NCBI RefSeq assembly: GCF_004355225.1
Contig: NZ_CP037933.1
Span: 3,348,001 to 3,412,000, forward strand
Direction: 5' to 3'
Length of the DNA: 64,000 bases
Origin: Flavobacterium nackdongense
GTDB taxonomy: Bacteria > Bacteroidota > Bacteroidia > Flavobacteriales > Flavobacteriaceae
Shown here: positions 15,117 to 24,136 of the stretch, one piece after another
Numbering within the stretch: position 1 is the first letter of the stretch
How the letters are laid out: every line of letters begins with the position of its first letter
Notes under the pieces: generated by a model
The model's input: only the letters and a program-made list of their open reading frames with translations
Database searches by the model: none
Told to the model about the DNA's origin: nothing
Program-made: the position numbers and the translations under genes

Positions 15117-16391
15117 ATGGAAATTCTAATAATTCTTTTTTTAATCATTCTGAACGGAATATTTTCTATGTCTGAAATAGCATTGATTTCGGCTCGAAAA
15201 AATCGTTTGGAAACCGCCGCTAAAAAAGGAAGTAAAAATGCGCAAATTGCATTAGACTTAGCCAATTCTCCCAATAAGTTCTTGTCGACAGTCCAAATAG
15301 GGATTACGCTCATTGGAATTCTAACAGGTATTTATTCAGGTGAAAAAATTACCCACGATGTACAAGCCTTTGTCGGGAGTTTTGAGCTCTTAAAACCTTT
15401 TGCAGAATCAATTGGCGTTGGAATAGTTGTGGTGATTCTGACTTTTTTCTCCTTGGTTTTAGGCGAATTGTTGCCCAAAAGAATTGGATTGAATCATCCC
15501 GAAGCCATTGCGAAAGCAGTAGCTTTACCTATGAAAATTGTTTCGATTATTACAGCTCCATTTATTTGGTTGCTGACACATTCTACCGAGTTTTTGTTAA
15601 ATGTTTTGCAAATTAAACCCACAGCCGACGGTAAAGTAACTGAGGAAGAAATCAAAGCGATTATCAAAGAAGGGACGGAAGTCGGTGAAGTTCAAGAAAT
15701 CGAGCAAGACATTGTGGAGCGTGTTTTTCATATTGGGGATCGAAAAATTAATTCTTTGATGACCCACCGAAAGTCAGTAGTGATATTGCCTTTGCATTCT
15801 AATAAAGAGCAAGTTAGGGATTTTATGCTCAAAGAATTACATTCTATTTATCCGGTTTATGGAGAAAATCACGATGACATTTTAGGCGTTGTCAATTTGA
15901 AAAATATTTTTGCGCATTTTGAAAATGAGAATTTCAATTTGTCTGCGATTATGACGGATGCGCCGTTTATGATGGAGCAAACTACGGCATACAAAGCCTT
16001 GGAACAGTTCAAAAATACTGGAATTCATTATGCTTTGGTTTCGGATGAATATGGTGTTTTTCAGGGGATTATCACCTTGAACGATATTTTAGAGGCCTTG
16101 GTAGGCGATGCTTCCGATTTTTATAAAGATGATTTTAAATTGATCGAAAGAGAAGACGGAACCTGGTTGGTCGATGGACATTATTCGTTGCATGATTTCT
16201 TGACCTATTTCGAATTAGACGAATTAATCAATGATTATGAAGTAACGACCGTAAGCGGGTTGATAATGACTGAGTTGTCGCATATACCTAAGGAAGGTGA
16301 GCTCCTCACTTGGCAAAGATTTCAGTTAGAAGTCCTTGATATGGATGGCGTGAAGATTGATAAAGTGTTGGTGAAAGCCTTGAAAGGTTAA
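15117..16391 (+). CDS. CNNM/CorC-family transporter (DUF21, CBS pair, CorC_HlyC)
   Basis: A 424-residue membrane protein often labelled hemolysin-related. An N-terminal DUF21 domain (about 1-185) carries hydrophobic helices starting MEILIILFLIILNGIFSMSE. A CBS pair follows (about 205-330, with LMTHRKSVVILP and YGVFQGIITLNDILEALVGD), then a CorC_HlyC domain (about 345-424). Family members transport or help efflux magnesium and other divalent cations; the hemolysin label is historical. It is downstream of adk and upstream of obgE on the same strand, each gap carrying a phased repeat array. Confidence 0.9.
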   Translation: MEILIILFLIILNGIFSMSEIALISARKNRLETAAKKGSKNAQIALDLANSPNKFLSTVQIGITLIGILTGIYSGEKITHDVQAFVGSFELLKPFAESIGVGIVVVILTFFSLVLGELLPKRIGLNHPEAIAKAVALPMKIVSIITAPFIWLLTHSTEFLLNVLQIKPTADGKVTEEEIKAIIKEGTEVGEVQEIEQDIVERVFHIGDRKINSLMTHRKSVVILPLHSNKEQVRDFMLKELHSIYPVYGENHDDILGVVNLKNIFAHFENENFNLSAIMTDAPFMMEQTTAYKALEQFKNTGIHYALVSDEYGVFQGIITLNDILEALVGDASDFYKDDFKLIEREDGTWLVDGHYSLHDFLTYFELDELINDYEVTTVSGLIMTELSHIPKEGELLTWQRFQLEVLDMDGVKIDKVLVKALKG

Positions 16392-16397
16392 AATTTG

Positions 16398-16464
16398 GTT
16401 TAGAGTTTAAAGTTTAAGGTTGGTTGCGGTACGACTAACCTTAAACCTTAAACTTTGAACTTTT
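16398..16464. repeat. Heptad-phased inverted array (GTT / AAC)
   Basis: GTT occurs at 16398, 16405, 16412 and 16419. After a spacer, AAC occurs at 16437, 16444, 16451 and 16458. The inner parts (AAAGTTTAAGGTT at 16409-16421 and AACCTTAAAC from 16437) pair well. It fills the gap between the CNNM gene and obgE. Confidence 0.88.
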
Positions 16465-16475
16465 AAACTAAAAAA

Positions 16476-17477
16476 ATGACAGAAGGAAATTTTGTAGATT
16501 ACGTAAAAATATTTGTTTCTTCCGGAAAAGGAGGGAAGGGCTCTACGCATTTGCATAGAGAAAAATTCATTCAATACGGTGGGCCAGATGGTGGTGATGG
16601 TGGTCGTGGGGGACACGTAGTTTTGGTCGGGAACAAAGGACTTTGGACTTTGTTTCACTTGAAATTTGCTCGTCATATCAAAGCGGGTCACGGTGGCGAT
16701 GGAGGAGGCGATAGAAGTACTGGCGCCGATGGGGAAGATAAATACATTGAGGTACCACTAGGAACTGTTGTGAAAGACAAAGAAACTGGTGAAACCTTAT
16801 TCGAAATTACCGAAGATGGAGAACAACAAATTCTTTGTCGGGGTGGAAAAGGTGGTTTAGGAAACTGGCACTTTAGATCCTCAACGAATCAAACACCAAG
16901 ATATGCACAACCCGGCTTGCCCGGTTTAGAAATGGATGTAATTTTAGAGCTTAAAGTTCTAGCCGACGTGGGTTTAGTAGGTTTTCCTAATGCTGGAAAA
17001 TCAACTTTGCTTTCGGTTTTAACATCAGCAAAACCCAAAATTGCCGATTATCCGTTTACAACTTTAAAGCCAAATCTTGGAATCGTGGCTTACAGAGATT
17101 TTCAATCGTTTGTAATTGCCGATATTCCCGGAATTATTGAAGGTGCAGCCGAAGGAAAAGGATTGGGTCATTATTTCTTGAGACATATCGAAAGAAATTC
17201 AACTTTATTGTTTTTAGTTCCTGTAGATACGCCAAACATCAAAGGGGAATACGATATTTTAGTCAACGAATTGACAAAATACAATCCAGAAATGTTGGAT
17301 AAAGAACGACTTTTGGTCATTTCTAAATGCGATATGCTAGACGATGAACTCAAAGCCGAATTGAAAATTCAATTGGACAAAGAATTCAAAGGCATTCCAT
17401 ATCTATTTATTTCTTCTGTTGCCCAACAAGGTTTGCAAGAGTTGAAAGACAAATTATGGAAAATGTTGAATGACTAA
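16476..17477 (+). CDS. obgE: Obg-family GTPase
   Basis: A 333-residue GTPase linked to 50S ribosome assembly and stress control. Residues 1-160 form the glycine-rich Obg domain ([16 protein letters not shown]). The GTPase domain has G1 GFPNAGKST (169-177), DIPG and SKCD. The C-terminal OCT domain of some homologues is absent, as is usual outside Firmicutes and Actinobacteria. A terminator-like hairpin follows. Confidence 0.96.
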   Translation: MTEGNFVDYVKIFVSSGKGGKGSTHLHREKFIQYGGPDGGDGGRGGHVVLVGNKGLWTLFHLKFARHIKAGHGGDGGGDRSTGADGEDKYIEVPLGTVVKDKETGETLFEITEDGEQQILCRGGKGGLGNWHFRSSTNQTPRYAQPGLPGLEMDVILELKVLADVGLVGFPNAGKSTLLSVLTSAKPKIADYPFTTLKPNLGIVAYRDFQSFVIADIPGIIEGAAEGKGLGHYFLRHIERNSTLLFLVPVDTPNIKGEYDILVNELTKYNPEMLDKERLLVISKCDMLDDELKAELKIQLDKEFKGIPYLFISSVAQQGLQELKDKLWKMLND

Positions 17478-17502
17478 AAAATAGCTGTTTTATACTACAG
17501 AG

Positions 17503-17528
17503 GCGTTCTAGCAATAGAGCGCTTTTTT
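17503..17528 (+). terminator. Terminator of obgE
   Basis: GCGTTCTA (17503-17510) and TAGAGCGC (17515-17522) form an 8-bp stem with one G-T pair and a GCAA loop, followed by six T. It ends 4 bases before the stop codon of the convergent glycosyltransferase gene. Confidence 0.85.
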
Positions 17529-17531
17529 GTT

Positions 17532-18521
17532 TTATTTGTTATAGGTATCAAATAAATATTGCAAAGTCTCAGGAATAGTATTGGCTTTCATTTTTGGATA
17601 AATTACGATGGAGTTAAGCCAATTTTTTATAATTTCATCAAAGTTGTCGCCTACTTCATAAACCACAGGCACTCCCAATTTTTTTAAGGCTGCGGCATTG
17701 CACTCTTGCTCGTAATGATCTCGAATAGGGATGCTTAATACTTTTTTTCGAAGGTATAATGCTTCTGCAGGAGTTTCAAATCCGCCGCCGGTTATGATGC
17801 CGTGACAATAAATCAAACTTTCGTTAAAAAGCTTTTGGTTGACCGGAAAATAAGTAATGTTTCCGACCCTATGTTTGGTTTGAACATCGTTCAAAAACCA
17901 ATGAAATTGCACGTCTGGCAGAGAATGAAACGCTTTTTCCAAACAATCTTTTTGGAAAGAGGGCAAATAAACCGTGATATGTTTTAAATCTTTAGGGGCC
18001 GCTTCTACGATTTCATCTTTGATAATAGGAGGACGAATAAAAGAATCGTAGTTTTCAAAATGCAATCCGATATGTTTGGGAGAAGGCGCATAATGTTTGA
18101 GAATCATTTCGCCCATAACACTTCTTTTTTCAGGTCTTGGTGTGTTTTCCGAAATAAAACTGGCTTGATGACCAAATTGTACCGAATGTACTTTTTGCAT
18201 TTTGCAAGCCAATGAAGTGATAGAATCAAAATCATTAATTACAACATCATAGTTTTTTAAGGGTAAGGATTTCGCATCTTTATACATTTGAAGCGGTTGA
18301 ATATTTTTGGCAATATCCCAGTAATTCAAACCACCACACTTGCTGTAATGCAGGCTGCATCCCGCACTTCTGAATTTTACGGGAATGTCAAAATTCAAAC
18401 TGGCGTTGTTACCACTCAAAAAGAAATCTACTTCGCCAAATTTCTGTAAATAAGGATACAATTGAGTCGCTCGGCTTATGTGTCCGTTTCCTGTGGCTTG
18501 TATAGCGTAAAATATTTTCAT
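17532..18521 (-). CDS. Glycosyltransferase-like protein (GT28/GT-B type)
   Basis: A 329-residue protein with a GT-B layout. It begins with KIFYAIQATGNGHISRATQL, the glycine-rich start seen in MurG-like and related transferases. The C-terminal half has the donor-binding segment GIITGGGFETPAEALYLRK followed by IPIRDHYEQECNAAAL. There is no signal peptide. Family members transfer nucleotide-activated sugars to lipid or other acceptors; the substrate is unknown. It is immediately downstream of the LpxH-like phosphoesterase gene (about 40 bases), which suggests a joint envelope or lipid role. Confidence 0.8.
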   Translation of the reverse strand: MKIFYAIQATGNGHISRATQLYPYLQKFGEVDFFLSGNNASLNFDIPVKFRSAGCSLHYSKCGGLNYWDIAKNIQPLQMYKDAKSLPLKNYDVVINDFDSITSLACKMQKVHSVQFGHQASFISENTPRPEKRSVMGEMILKHYAPSPKHIGLHFENYDSFIRPPIIKDEIVEAAPKDLKHITVYLPSFQKDCLEKAFHSLPDVQFHWFLNDVQTKHRVGNITYFPVNQKLFNESLIYCHGIITGGGFETPAEALYLRKKVLSIPIRDHYEQECNAAALKKLGVPVVYEVGDNFDEIIKNWLNSIVIYPKMKANTIPETLQYLFDTYNK

Positions 18522-18561
18522 TGATTTTGATTTTTAATAGCAATTGCAGTAAACATTTAGT

Positions 18562-19380
18562 TTAATCCTGAAGTATTTTGGCAACAATATCATTGACGAT
18601 TTTATCCTCCCTGTTTTCCTCACTCGAAAAATCTGATTTTTTATAATAATAGATCTTCCATTTTTCTTTTTTGTATTCTAATGCTGTGAGGTTTTCTACC
18701 CAATCGCCACTGTTCAAGTACATTACTTTTCCCAGATTGGTTTTAACCATTTTTTTTTGCGGCATATGAATGTGGCCACAAACCACGTAGCTGTATTTTT
18801 TTTCGATGGCGATTTCGGCAGCAGTAGTTTCAAAATTAGAGACAAAGGCAACCGCTTTCTTGACACTATTTTTTATGGTTTTTGAAAAACTTCTCTTTTC
18901 TCTTCCCAATGAAACTAGAATCCAGTTGACAATACTATTAATCAAAATCAATAAATCATAACCTTTCCCACCCAATTTTGCCAAGAATTTGGCGTATCCT
19001 TTGGTAGAAGAATCGAATACATCGCCGTGAAAAATCCAAGTTTTCTTGCCGTCTAAGTCCAAGATTAGTTTGTCGACTAATTCTAAGTTTCCTAAAATAA
19101 AATCGGAGTATTTCCGCAAGGCTTCATCGTGATTTCCAGTAATGTAAATCACACGAGTTCCCTGATTCGACATTTTTATGATGTAGCGTAAGACTTCCAT
19201 GTGGGCAACCGGGAAATAACGTTTGCTAAAGCTCCACATATCGATGATATCGCCGTTGAGAACTAAGGTTTGCGGATTAATTGATTTTAAATATTGAAGT
19301 AATTCTTTGGCGTGGCAGCCGTAAGTTCCAAGGTGGACATCGCTTAATACCACCAAGGATATTTTTCTTTTTTGCTTCAT
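18562..19380 (-). CDS. LpxH-like metallophosphoesterase
   Basis: A 272-residue calcineurin-type phosphoesterase. Metal-binding motifs are in order: SDVHLG (residues 13-18), NGDIIDMW, TGNHDE, IFHGDVFD and CGHIHMPQ. This matches the UDP-2,3-diacylglucosamine pyrophosphatase family of lipid A synthesis, but Bacteroidetes carry several paralogues, so the precise substrate is open. The central segment ILINSIVNWILVSLG is hydrophobic and may touch the membrane. It is co-directional with and just upstream of the GT-B gene. Confidence 0.85.
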   Translation of the reverse strand: MKQKRKISLVVLSDVHLGTYGCHAKELLQYLKSINPQTLVLNGDIIDMWSFSKRYFPVAHMEVLRYIIKMSNQGTRVIYITGNHDEALRKYSDFILGNLELVDKLILDLDGKKTWIFHGDVFDSSTKGYAKFLAKLGGKGYDLLILINSIVNWILVSLGREKRSFSKTIKNSVKKAVAFVSNFETTAAEIAIEKKYSYVVCGHIHMPQKKMVKTNLGKVMYLNSGDWVENLTALEYKKEKWKIYYYKKSDFSSEENREDKIVNDIVAKILQD

Positions 19381-19470
19381 AAAGAGTTTTTACGAAAGTA
19401 CAAGAGCAATGTTAGGTGATTGTGTCCTTAGTGTTATTATTTGGTTGATTTATAGTGAAAAATCCGCGAG

Positions 19471-19656
19471 GGCATTCGCTTTTAAAAAACAAAAAACGAA
19501 GACACAAATTTCACGAATAAACACTAATTTTATCGTACATAAGTTACATAAATTTAGTAAAAAACAGAAAGGAAATTAGTGTTATTTTTTTTCATTCTTT
19601 TAGAATTAGTGCAAATTAGGGCAATTCGTGGCTAAAAACTTTTAAAAGCGAATGCC
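19471..19656. mobile_element. 186-bp MITE-like inverted-repeat element
   Basis: GGCATTCGCTTTTAAAA (19471-19487) and its exact reverse complement (19640-19656) bound a 186-base AT-rich segment with no open frame. Inside, ACTAATTT and AAATTAGTG words and TTTCACGAA against TTCGTGG form nested inverted repeats. No target duplication directly abuts the ends. It occupies most of the 323-base gap between the LpxH-like gene and the TPR gene; the rest of the gap shows only the promoter listed next. Confidence 0.65.
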
Positions 19657-19691
19657 TTGAAAAAACGCCACTTTTCTTTTATAAATTTTAT

Positions 19692-19699
19692 TATTTTTG
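19692..19699 (+). promoter_or_regulatory. Candidate -7 box TATTTTTG, leaderless start
   Basis: TATTTTTG fits TAnnTTTG and ends 4 bases before the ATG at 19704, in the same TTTTATTATTTTTG context as at 6251-6264. It predicts an mRNA with virtually no 5-prime leader. Confidence 0.5.
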
Positions 19700-19703
19700 A
19701 AGA

Positions 19704-20402
19704 ATGAAAAATATTTTATCGTTCCTTTTAGTATTCCCTCTGATGCTTTGGTCCCAATCAGATTATAGCAAGGCTGAAAAATTATTCAAAGACGGAAAAT
19801 ACGAGCAGGCAAGACCCGTTTTCGAAAGCTATTTAAAAGAATATCCTTCCCATTTAAAAACGATAGAATATTTGGGAGACCTTGAGGGACATCAAAAATC
19901 TTGGGACAAAGCCATAGTTTATTATAAAAAACTGAAGCAATTAAGGCCGTCCGAAGCCAATTATTATTTCAAATATGGCGGCGCTCTAGGGATGAAAGCC
20001 AAAGAATCCAATAAATTCAAGGCGCTCGGAATGATTGGCGAAGTGAAAGAATCTTTCGAAAAAGCAATTTCGTTGAACCCAAAACATATTGAAGCACGTT
20101 GGGCGTTGGTGATATTATACATTCAATTGCCCGGAATTGTGGGCGGAAGCGAAACAAAAGCGATTAAATATTCGAACGAATTGCTTAAATTGTCCCCCGT
20201 TGATGGTTATTTGTCCAAAGGTCAAATCGACGAACATTTTAAAAGATATACTGCTGCTGAAAAAAATTACATAAAAGCCAATACTATTGGAAAATCTAAA
20301 ATCACGTTTCAAGCATTATATAGGCTATATTTGAATAAATTAAATGATCCTGTAAAGGCTCAGGAATTGAAACAGCATTTCGATAAAAACAAACAATTTT
20401 AA
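19704..20402 (+). CDS. Secreted TPR protein
   Basis: A 232-residue protein with an N-terminal signal peptide (MKNILSFLLVFPLMLWSQS). It is followed by tetratricopeptide repeats, for example DYSKAEKLFKDGKYEQARPV and SWDKAIVYYKKLKQLRPSEA; the pattern continues to about residue 200. TPR solenoids mediate protein contacts, so this is probably a periplasmic or envelope scaffold. No catalytic motif is seen. The downstream Mpl-like gene is 71 bases away on the same strand across a dispersed repeat, so co-transcription is possible. The partner is unknown. Confidence 0.82.
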   Translation: MKNILSFLLVFPLMLWSQSDYSKAEKLFKDGKYEQARPVFESYLKEYPSHLKTIEYLGDLEGHQKSWDKAIVYYKKLKQLRPSEANYYFKYGGALGMKAKESNKFKALGMIGEVKESFEKAISLNPKHIEARWALVILYIQLPGIVGGSETKAIKYSNELLKLSPVDGYLSKGQIDEHFKRYTAAEKNYIKANTIGKSKITFQALYRLYLNKLNDPVKAQELKQHFDKNKQF

Positions 20403-20416
20403 AATTCCAAGAACAG

Positions 20417-20456
20417 GAATTTGAACACGAGCGTCAGCGAACTGGCGAAGCAATTT
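20417..20456. repeat. 40-bp dispersed repeat, copy B (inverted)
   Basis: The reverse complement of this segment matches 982-1021 at 38 of 40 positions. It lies between the TPR gene and the Mpl-like ligase gene. Confidence 0.85.
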
Positions 20457-20473
20457 AAAATTTAGAATTTAGT

Positions 20474-21832
20474 ATGAGAACTCATTTTATCGCCATCGGT
20501 GGCAGCGCGATGCACAATTTGGCGCTAGCATTACACAACAAAGGATATCAAGTTACGGGAAGTGACGATGCCATTTTCGAACCTTCGAAAACGCGTTTGG
20601 CTAACAAGGGAATTTTGCCAGCAGAATTGGGTTGGTTTCCTGAAAAAATAACTTCAGCTATCGAAGCCGTAATTCTCGGAATGCACGCCAAAGCCGACAA
20701 TCCAGAATTATTGAAAGCGCAAGAATTGGGACTGAAAATTTATTCGTATCCAGAGTTTTTATATGAACAATCCAAAAATAAAACCCGAGTGGTTATTGGG
20801 GGTTCACACGGAAAAACAACCATTACTTCGATGATTTTGCACGTAATGCATTATCATAATATTGAGGTGGATTATATGGTGGGCGCACAATTGGAGGGTT
20901 TTGACACGATGGTTCATCTTACTTCAGCCAATGATTTTATCGTTCTCGAAGGCGACGAATATTTGTCTTCGCCAATAGACCGCAGACCTAAATTCCATTT
21001 GTATCAACCGAATATTGCTCTGATTTCTGGAATCGCTTGGGATCATATTAATGTATTTCCAACTTATGATTTCTATGTGGAACAGTTTGAAACTTTCATT
21101 GCAAAAATTACCAATGGCGGAATTTTGGTTTACAATGAAGAAGATCCAGAAGTAAAACGTGTTGCCGAAGCGGCTTTAAATCCAATTCGTAAAATTCCTT
21201 ACACAACACCAAAATACGAAGTAAAGGACGGAATTACACTTTTGGAAACGCCAGAAGGAGCAATGCCAATCGAGGTTTTTGGAGCACATAACTTGAATAA
21301 CTTGGCAGGGGCCAAATGGATTTGCCAAAATATGGGTGTTGATGAAGCCGATTTTTATGAGGCGATTGCAAGTTTCAAAGGTGCTTCTAAACGCTTGGAA
21401 AAAATTGCAGAAGGGAAAGGGAAAGTGGCTTACAAAGATTTCGCGCATTCGCCAAGCAAAGTAGCCGCTACTACAAAAGCCGTAAAAGAACAATATCCAA
21501 ATCGTACTTTAGTAGCTTGTTTGGAATTGCACACCTACAGCAGTCTGAATGCCGAATTCCTGAAAGAGTACGAAGGCGCATTAGAATATGCCGATGTTGC
21601 CGTGGTTTTCTATTCGCCAGATGCAGTAAAAATCAAACAACTCGAAGAAGTGACTTATGAGCAAATCGCCAAAGCTTTTAATAGAGAAGATTTGATTATT
21701 TATACCAATCCAGCTGAATTTAAAACCTTTTTATTCAATCGAAATCTTGAAAATTCCGCTTTGTTGTTGATGAGTTCCGGAAATTACGGAGGATTGAATT
21801 TTGATGAGGTGAAAGATTTAGTAATCAGGTAG
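20474..21832 (+). CDS. mpl: Mpl-like UDP-MurNAc tripeptide ligase (Mur ligase family)
   Basis: A 452-residue Mur ligase. The N-terminal Rossmann motif HFIAIGGSAMHNLA (residues 4-17) and P-loop GGSHGKTT (109-116) are clear. LEGDEYLSSPID and HPS-type C-terminal residues (AHSPSKVAATTKAV) complete the three-domain pattern. The length and the GGSAM start fit Mpl, which reattaches L-Ala-gamma-D-Glu-meso-DAP to UDP-MurNAc in peptidoglycan recycling, rather than MurC. The substrate assignment is by family resemblance only. Confidence 0.88.
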   Translation: MRTHFIAIGGSAMHNLALALHNKGYQVTGSDDAIFEPSKTRLANKGILPAELGWFPEKITSAIEAVILGMHAKADNPELLKAQELGLKIYSYPEFLYEQSKNKTRVVIGGSHGKTTITSMILHVMHYHNIEVDYMVGAQLEGFDTMVHLTSANDFIVLEGDEYLSSPIDRRPKFHLYQPNIALISGIAWDHINVFPTYDFYVEQFETFIAKITNGGILVYNEEDPEVKRVAEAALNPIRKIPYTTPKYEVKDGITLLETPEGAMPIEVFGAHNLNNLAGAKWICQNMGVDEADFYEAIASFKGASKRLEKIAEGKGKVAYKDFAHSPSKVAATTKAVKEQYPNRTLVACLELHTYSSLNAEFLKEYEGALEYADVAVVFYSPDAVKIKQLEEVTYEQIAKAFNREDLIIYTNPAEFKTFLFNRNLENSALLLMSSGNYGGLNFDEVKDLVIR

Positions 21833-21897
21833 CAGATTTCAGACGGCAGTTTAACAATTGCCTGAAATCTGTAAACTGCAAACTGCAAACTGCAAAC
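21833..21897. repeat. Hairpin plus AAACTGC heptad array
   Basis: A stem pairs CAGATTTCAG (from 21833) with CTGAAATCTG (ending 21871) directly after the mpl stop. AAC then occurs at 21874, 21881, 21888 and 21895, in the repeat AAACTGC. An isolated AAC at 21853 is in the same 7-base phase. The array lies between mpl and radC. Confidence 0.8.
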
Positions 21898-21903
21898 TTA
21901 AAA

Positions 21904-22596
21904 ATGGAACAAACTAATTTTCCCATAACGAATTGGTCTGAAGACGACAAACCACGCGAAAAACTGATGCTGAAAGGCAAAAGTGCTTTGAGCGATGCCG
22001 AATTGATTGCCATTTTGATAGGTTCCGGAAGCCGGAACGAATCGGCGGTGGGGTTGAGTAAAAGGATTTTGGCTAGTGTGGATAACAATTTGAACGCTCT
22101 GGGAAAGTTGACCCTTCAGCAATTGATGAACTTCAAGGGAATAGGTGAGGCCAAAGCCATTTCGATTGTAGCCGCAATGGAATTGGGAAGACGCAGAAGG
22201 GCAGAAGAGGCGGTCGAATTGAAGAGAATAACGTCCAGCAAAATGATTTTCGAATTGATGCAACCCATCATTGGCGAATTGCCACACGAAGAATTTTGGG
22301 TTTTGTATTTGAATAATTCAAACAAAGTGCTTTCGAAATCGCAACAAGGCAAGGGTGGAATCACGGGAACGCTGGTCGATGTGCGTTTGGTTTTTAAAAC
22401 GGCTCTCGAGTTGGGCGCAACGGCATTGATTTTATGTCACAATCATCCCTCGGGAACTTTGATTGCCAGCGATGCCGATAAACAAATTACCCGAAAGTTG
22501 AAATCGGCTGGACAAAACTTGGATATTCAGGTTTTGGATCACGTTATTGTTACCGAGAATGGCTATTTTAGTTTTGCAGATGAGAGTATATTATAA
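21904..22596 (+). CDS. radC: RadC/JAB-domain protein
   Basis: A 230-residue RadC. The N-terminal helix-hairpin-helix region (LTLQQLMNFKGIGEAKAISIVA) precedes a JAB/MPN domain with LILCHNHPSGTLIASDAD, whose His-x-His and Asp residues form the expected metal site. Despite its DNA-repair label, the biochemical role is uncertain, and homologues also occur in mobile islands. The standard length and neighbours suggest the chromosomal housekeeping copy. The YjjG-like gene follows 4 bases later, so translation is probably coupled. Confidence 0.93.
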   Translation: MEQTNFPITNWSEDDKPREKLMLKGKSALSDAELIAILIGSGSRNESAVGLSKRILASVDNNLNALGKLTLQQLMNFKGIGEAKAISIVAAMELGRRRRAEEAVELKRITSSKMIFELMQPIIGELPHEEFWVLYLNNSNKVLSKSQQGKGGITGTLVDVRLVFKTALELGATALILCHNHPSGTLIASDADKQITRKLKSAGQNLDIQVLDHVIVTENGYFSFADESIL

Positions 22597-22599
22597 GAA

Positions 22600-23295
22600 A
22601 TGAACACAATGAACAGAACTATCACCGATGTCTTTTTTGATTTAGATCACACCCTTTGGGATTTCGAGAAGAATTCAGCATTGGCTTTTGAAACGGTTTT
22701 CAAAATGCAGGATTTGGAGGTGAATGTGACCGAATTCCTGAAATTTTACGTGCCGATAAACCGGGAATATTGGGAAAGATATCGAAAAGATGAAATTACA
22801 CAAAAACAACTTCGATATGGCAGGTTGAAAGACGCGTTTGATTTGATCAACTTTCCTATTTCAGACGAGATGATTGAAGTATTGTCTGCAGAGTACATCC
22901 ATTATTTGCCAAAATTCAATCATTTGTTTGATGGAACTATTGAAATTTTGGATTATTTGAAAACAAAATACAATTTGCATATCATCACCAACGGATTTGC
23001 AGAAATTCAAGGAAACAAATTAGATAATTCGTATATTTCGCATTATTTTAAAACCATTACCAATTCAGAAATGGCAGGGGTTAAGAAACCCAATCAAAAG
23101 ATTTTTGAATATGCTTTGAATTTGGCAGAGGCCAAAAAAGAAAATAGTATTATGATTGGCGATTGCATTGAGGCCGATGTTCAGGGAGCTTTAGATGCGG
23201 GTTTAGATGCTGTTTTTTTTAATGAAAATAAAGTCCCAGTTGCGATAAATATCAAACAAGTAAACCATTTATTAGAACTTAAAAAACACCTTTAA
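22600..23295 (+). CDS. YjjG-family noncanonical pyrimidine nucleotidase (HAD)
   Basis: A 231-residue HAD phosphatase. Motif I is FFDLDHTLWDF (residues 13-23, nucleophile Asp), motif II HIITNG, and motif IV MIGDCIEADVQGA. It resembles YjjG, which removes phosphate from unusual pyrimidine nucleotides, though the substrate range in this group is broad. Two starts are possible: ATG 22600 and ATG 22609. The first leaves a 3-base gap after radC, the second fits homologues slightly better. The secreted protein gene begins 3 bases after its stop. Confidence 0.88.
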   Translation: MNTMNRTITDVFFDLDHTLWDFEKNSALAFETVFKMQDLEVNVTEFLKFYVPINREYWERYRKDEITQKQLRYGRLKDAFDLINFPISDEMIEVLSAEYIHYLPKFNHLFDGTIEILDYLKTKYNLHIITNGFAEIQGNKLDNSYISHYFKTITNSEMAGVKKPNQKIFEYALNLAEAKKENSIMIGDCIEADVQGALDAGLDAVFFNENKVPVAINIKQVNHLLELKKHL

Positions 23296-23297
23296 TT

Positions 23298-24131
23298 ATG
23301 AAAAAAAATATATTGATTCTTTTGCTTTTTGTTGTAAGTTATAGTTTTGCGCAATCGGTTAATGATTATAAAGCGGTGATTATTCCACTGAAATATGATT
23401 TGCAAAAGACCGATAACCAATACCGATTGCAAACAATTACAAAAATGAATTTGCAAAAAGCAGGATTTAAGGCTTTTTATGCCACAGAAACAATCCCAGG
23501 CGATATTACAGATCGATGCAGTCTTTTGTATCTTGATGTTCAAAAGGACAATGCGTTTTTAGTGACTAAAGTTTTTATTACCTTAAAAGATTGTTATGGA
23601 ACCGAAATCTATAAATCAGCGATAGGAAAAAGCAGAGAAAAAGAGTTTGAAGCGGCTTATGTTGATGCTTTAAATTTAGCATTTGCCAGTGTTTATTCTT
23701 TGAATTATGCGTACAATGGGAATACAGATTTTAGTCCAAAAGCTGGGATGACTGCGCAAACAATTCCTGTAATGGCTGCGCCTGTAATTCCTGCTCCAAC
23801 TTCGGCCGTTCCAGTAGTGACGATGACTCCAGCCGCAGCGGCAGTCGCTGTTCCTGTTGTAGCTGCTGTTCCAGTGACCGCAAAGGAATCGAAAACTGTT
23901 GAAAAACAATCAAGCGGTTTGCTTTATGCCCAACCTACATCTTACGGTTATCAACTCATCGACAGTGAGCCAAAAGTAGTGATGAAAGTGTATAAAACCT
24001 CGAATGCCAATAGTTATATGGCGAAAAAAGGAGACGTACAAGGTGCCTTGGTTTCGAAAGAGAATCAGTGGTTTTTTGAATATTATCAAAATGACCAATT
24101 GATTTCTGAAAAAATAGACGTTAAGTTTTAG
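23298..24131 (+). CDS. Secreted protein of unknown function with A/V/P-rich linker
   Basis: A 277-residue protein with a signal peptide (MKKNILILLLFVVSYSFAQS). The mature N-terminal domain (to about 150) includes CSLLYLDVQKDN and VFITLKDCYGTEIY. A low-complexity linker (about 152-196), rich in Ala, Val, Pro and Thr, joins a C-terminal domain that begins LLYAQPTSYGYQLID. The two-domain layout suggests a periplasmic or surface protein. I do not recognise a functional family. It ends the radC-yjjG-like cluster and is followed by heptanucleotide repeats. Confidence 0.75.
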   Translation: MKKNILILLLFVVSYSFAQSVNDYKAVIIPLKYDLQKTDNQYRLQTITKMNLQKAGFKAFYATETIPGDITDRCSLLYLDVQKDNAFLVTKVFITLKDCYGTEIYKSAIGKSREKEFEAAYVDALNLAFASVYSLNYAYNGNTDFSPKAGMTAQTIPVMAAPVIPAPTSAVPVVTMTPAAAAVAVPVVAAVPVTAKESKTVEKQSSGLLYAQPTSYGYQLIDSEPKVVMKVYKTSNANSYMAKKGDVQGALVSKENQWFFEYYQNDQLISEKIDVKF

Positions 24132-24136
24132 TTCTG

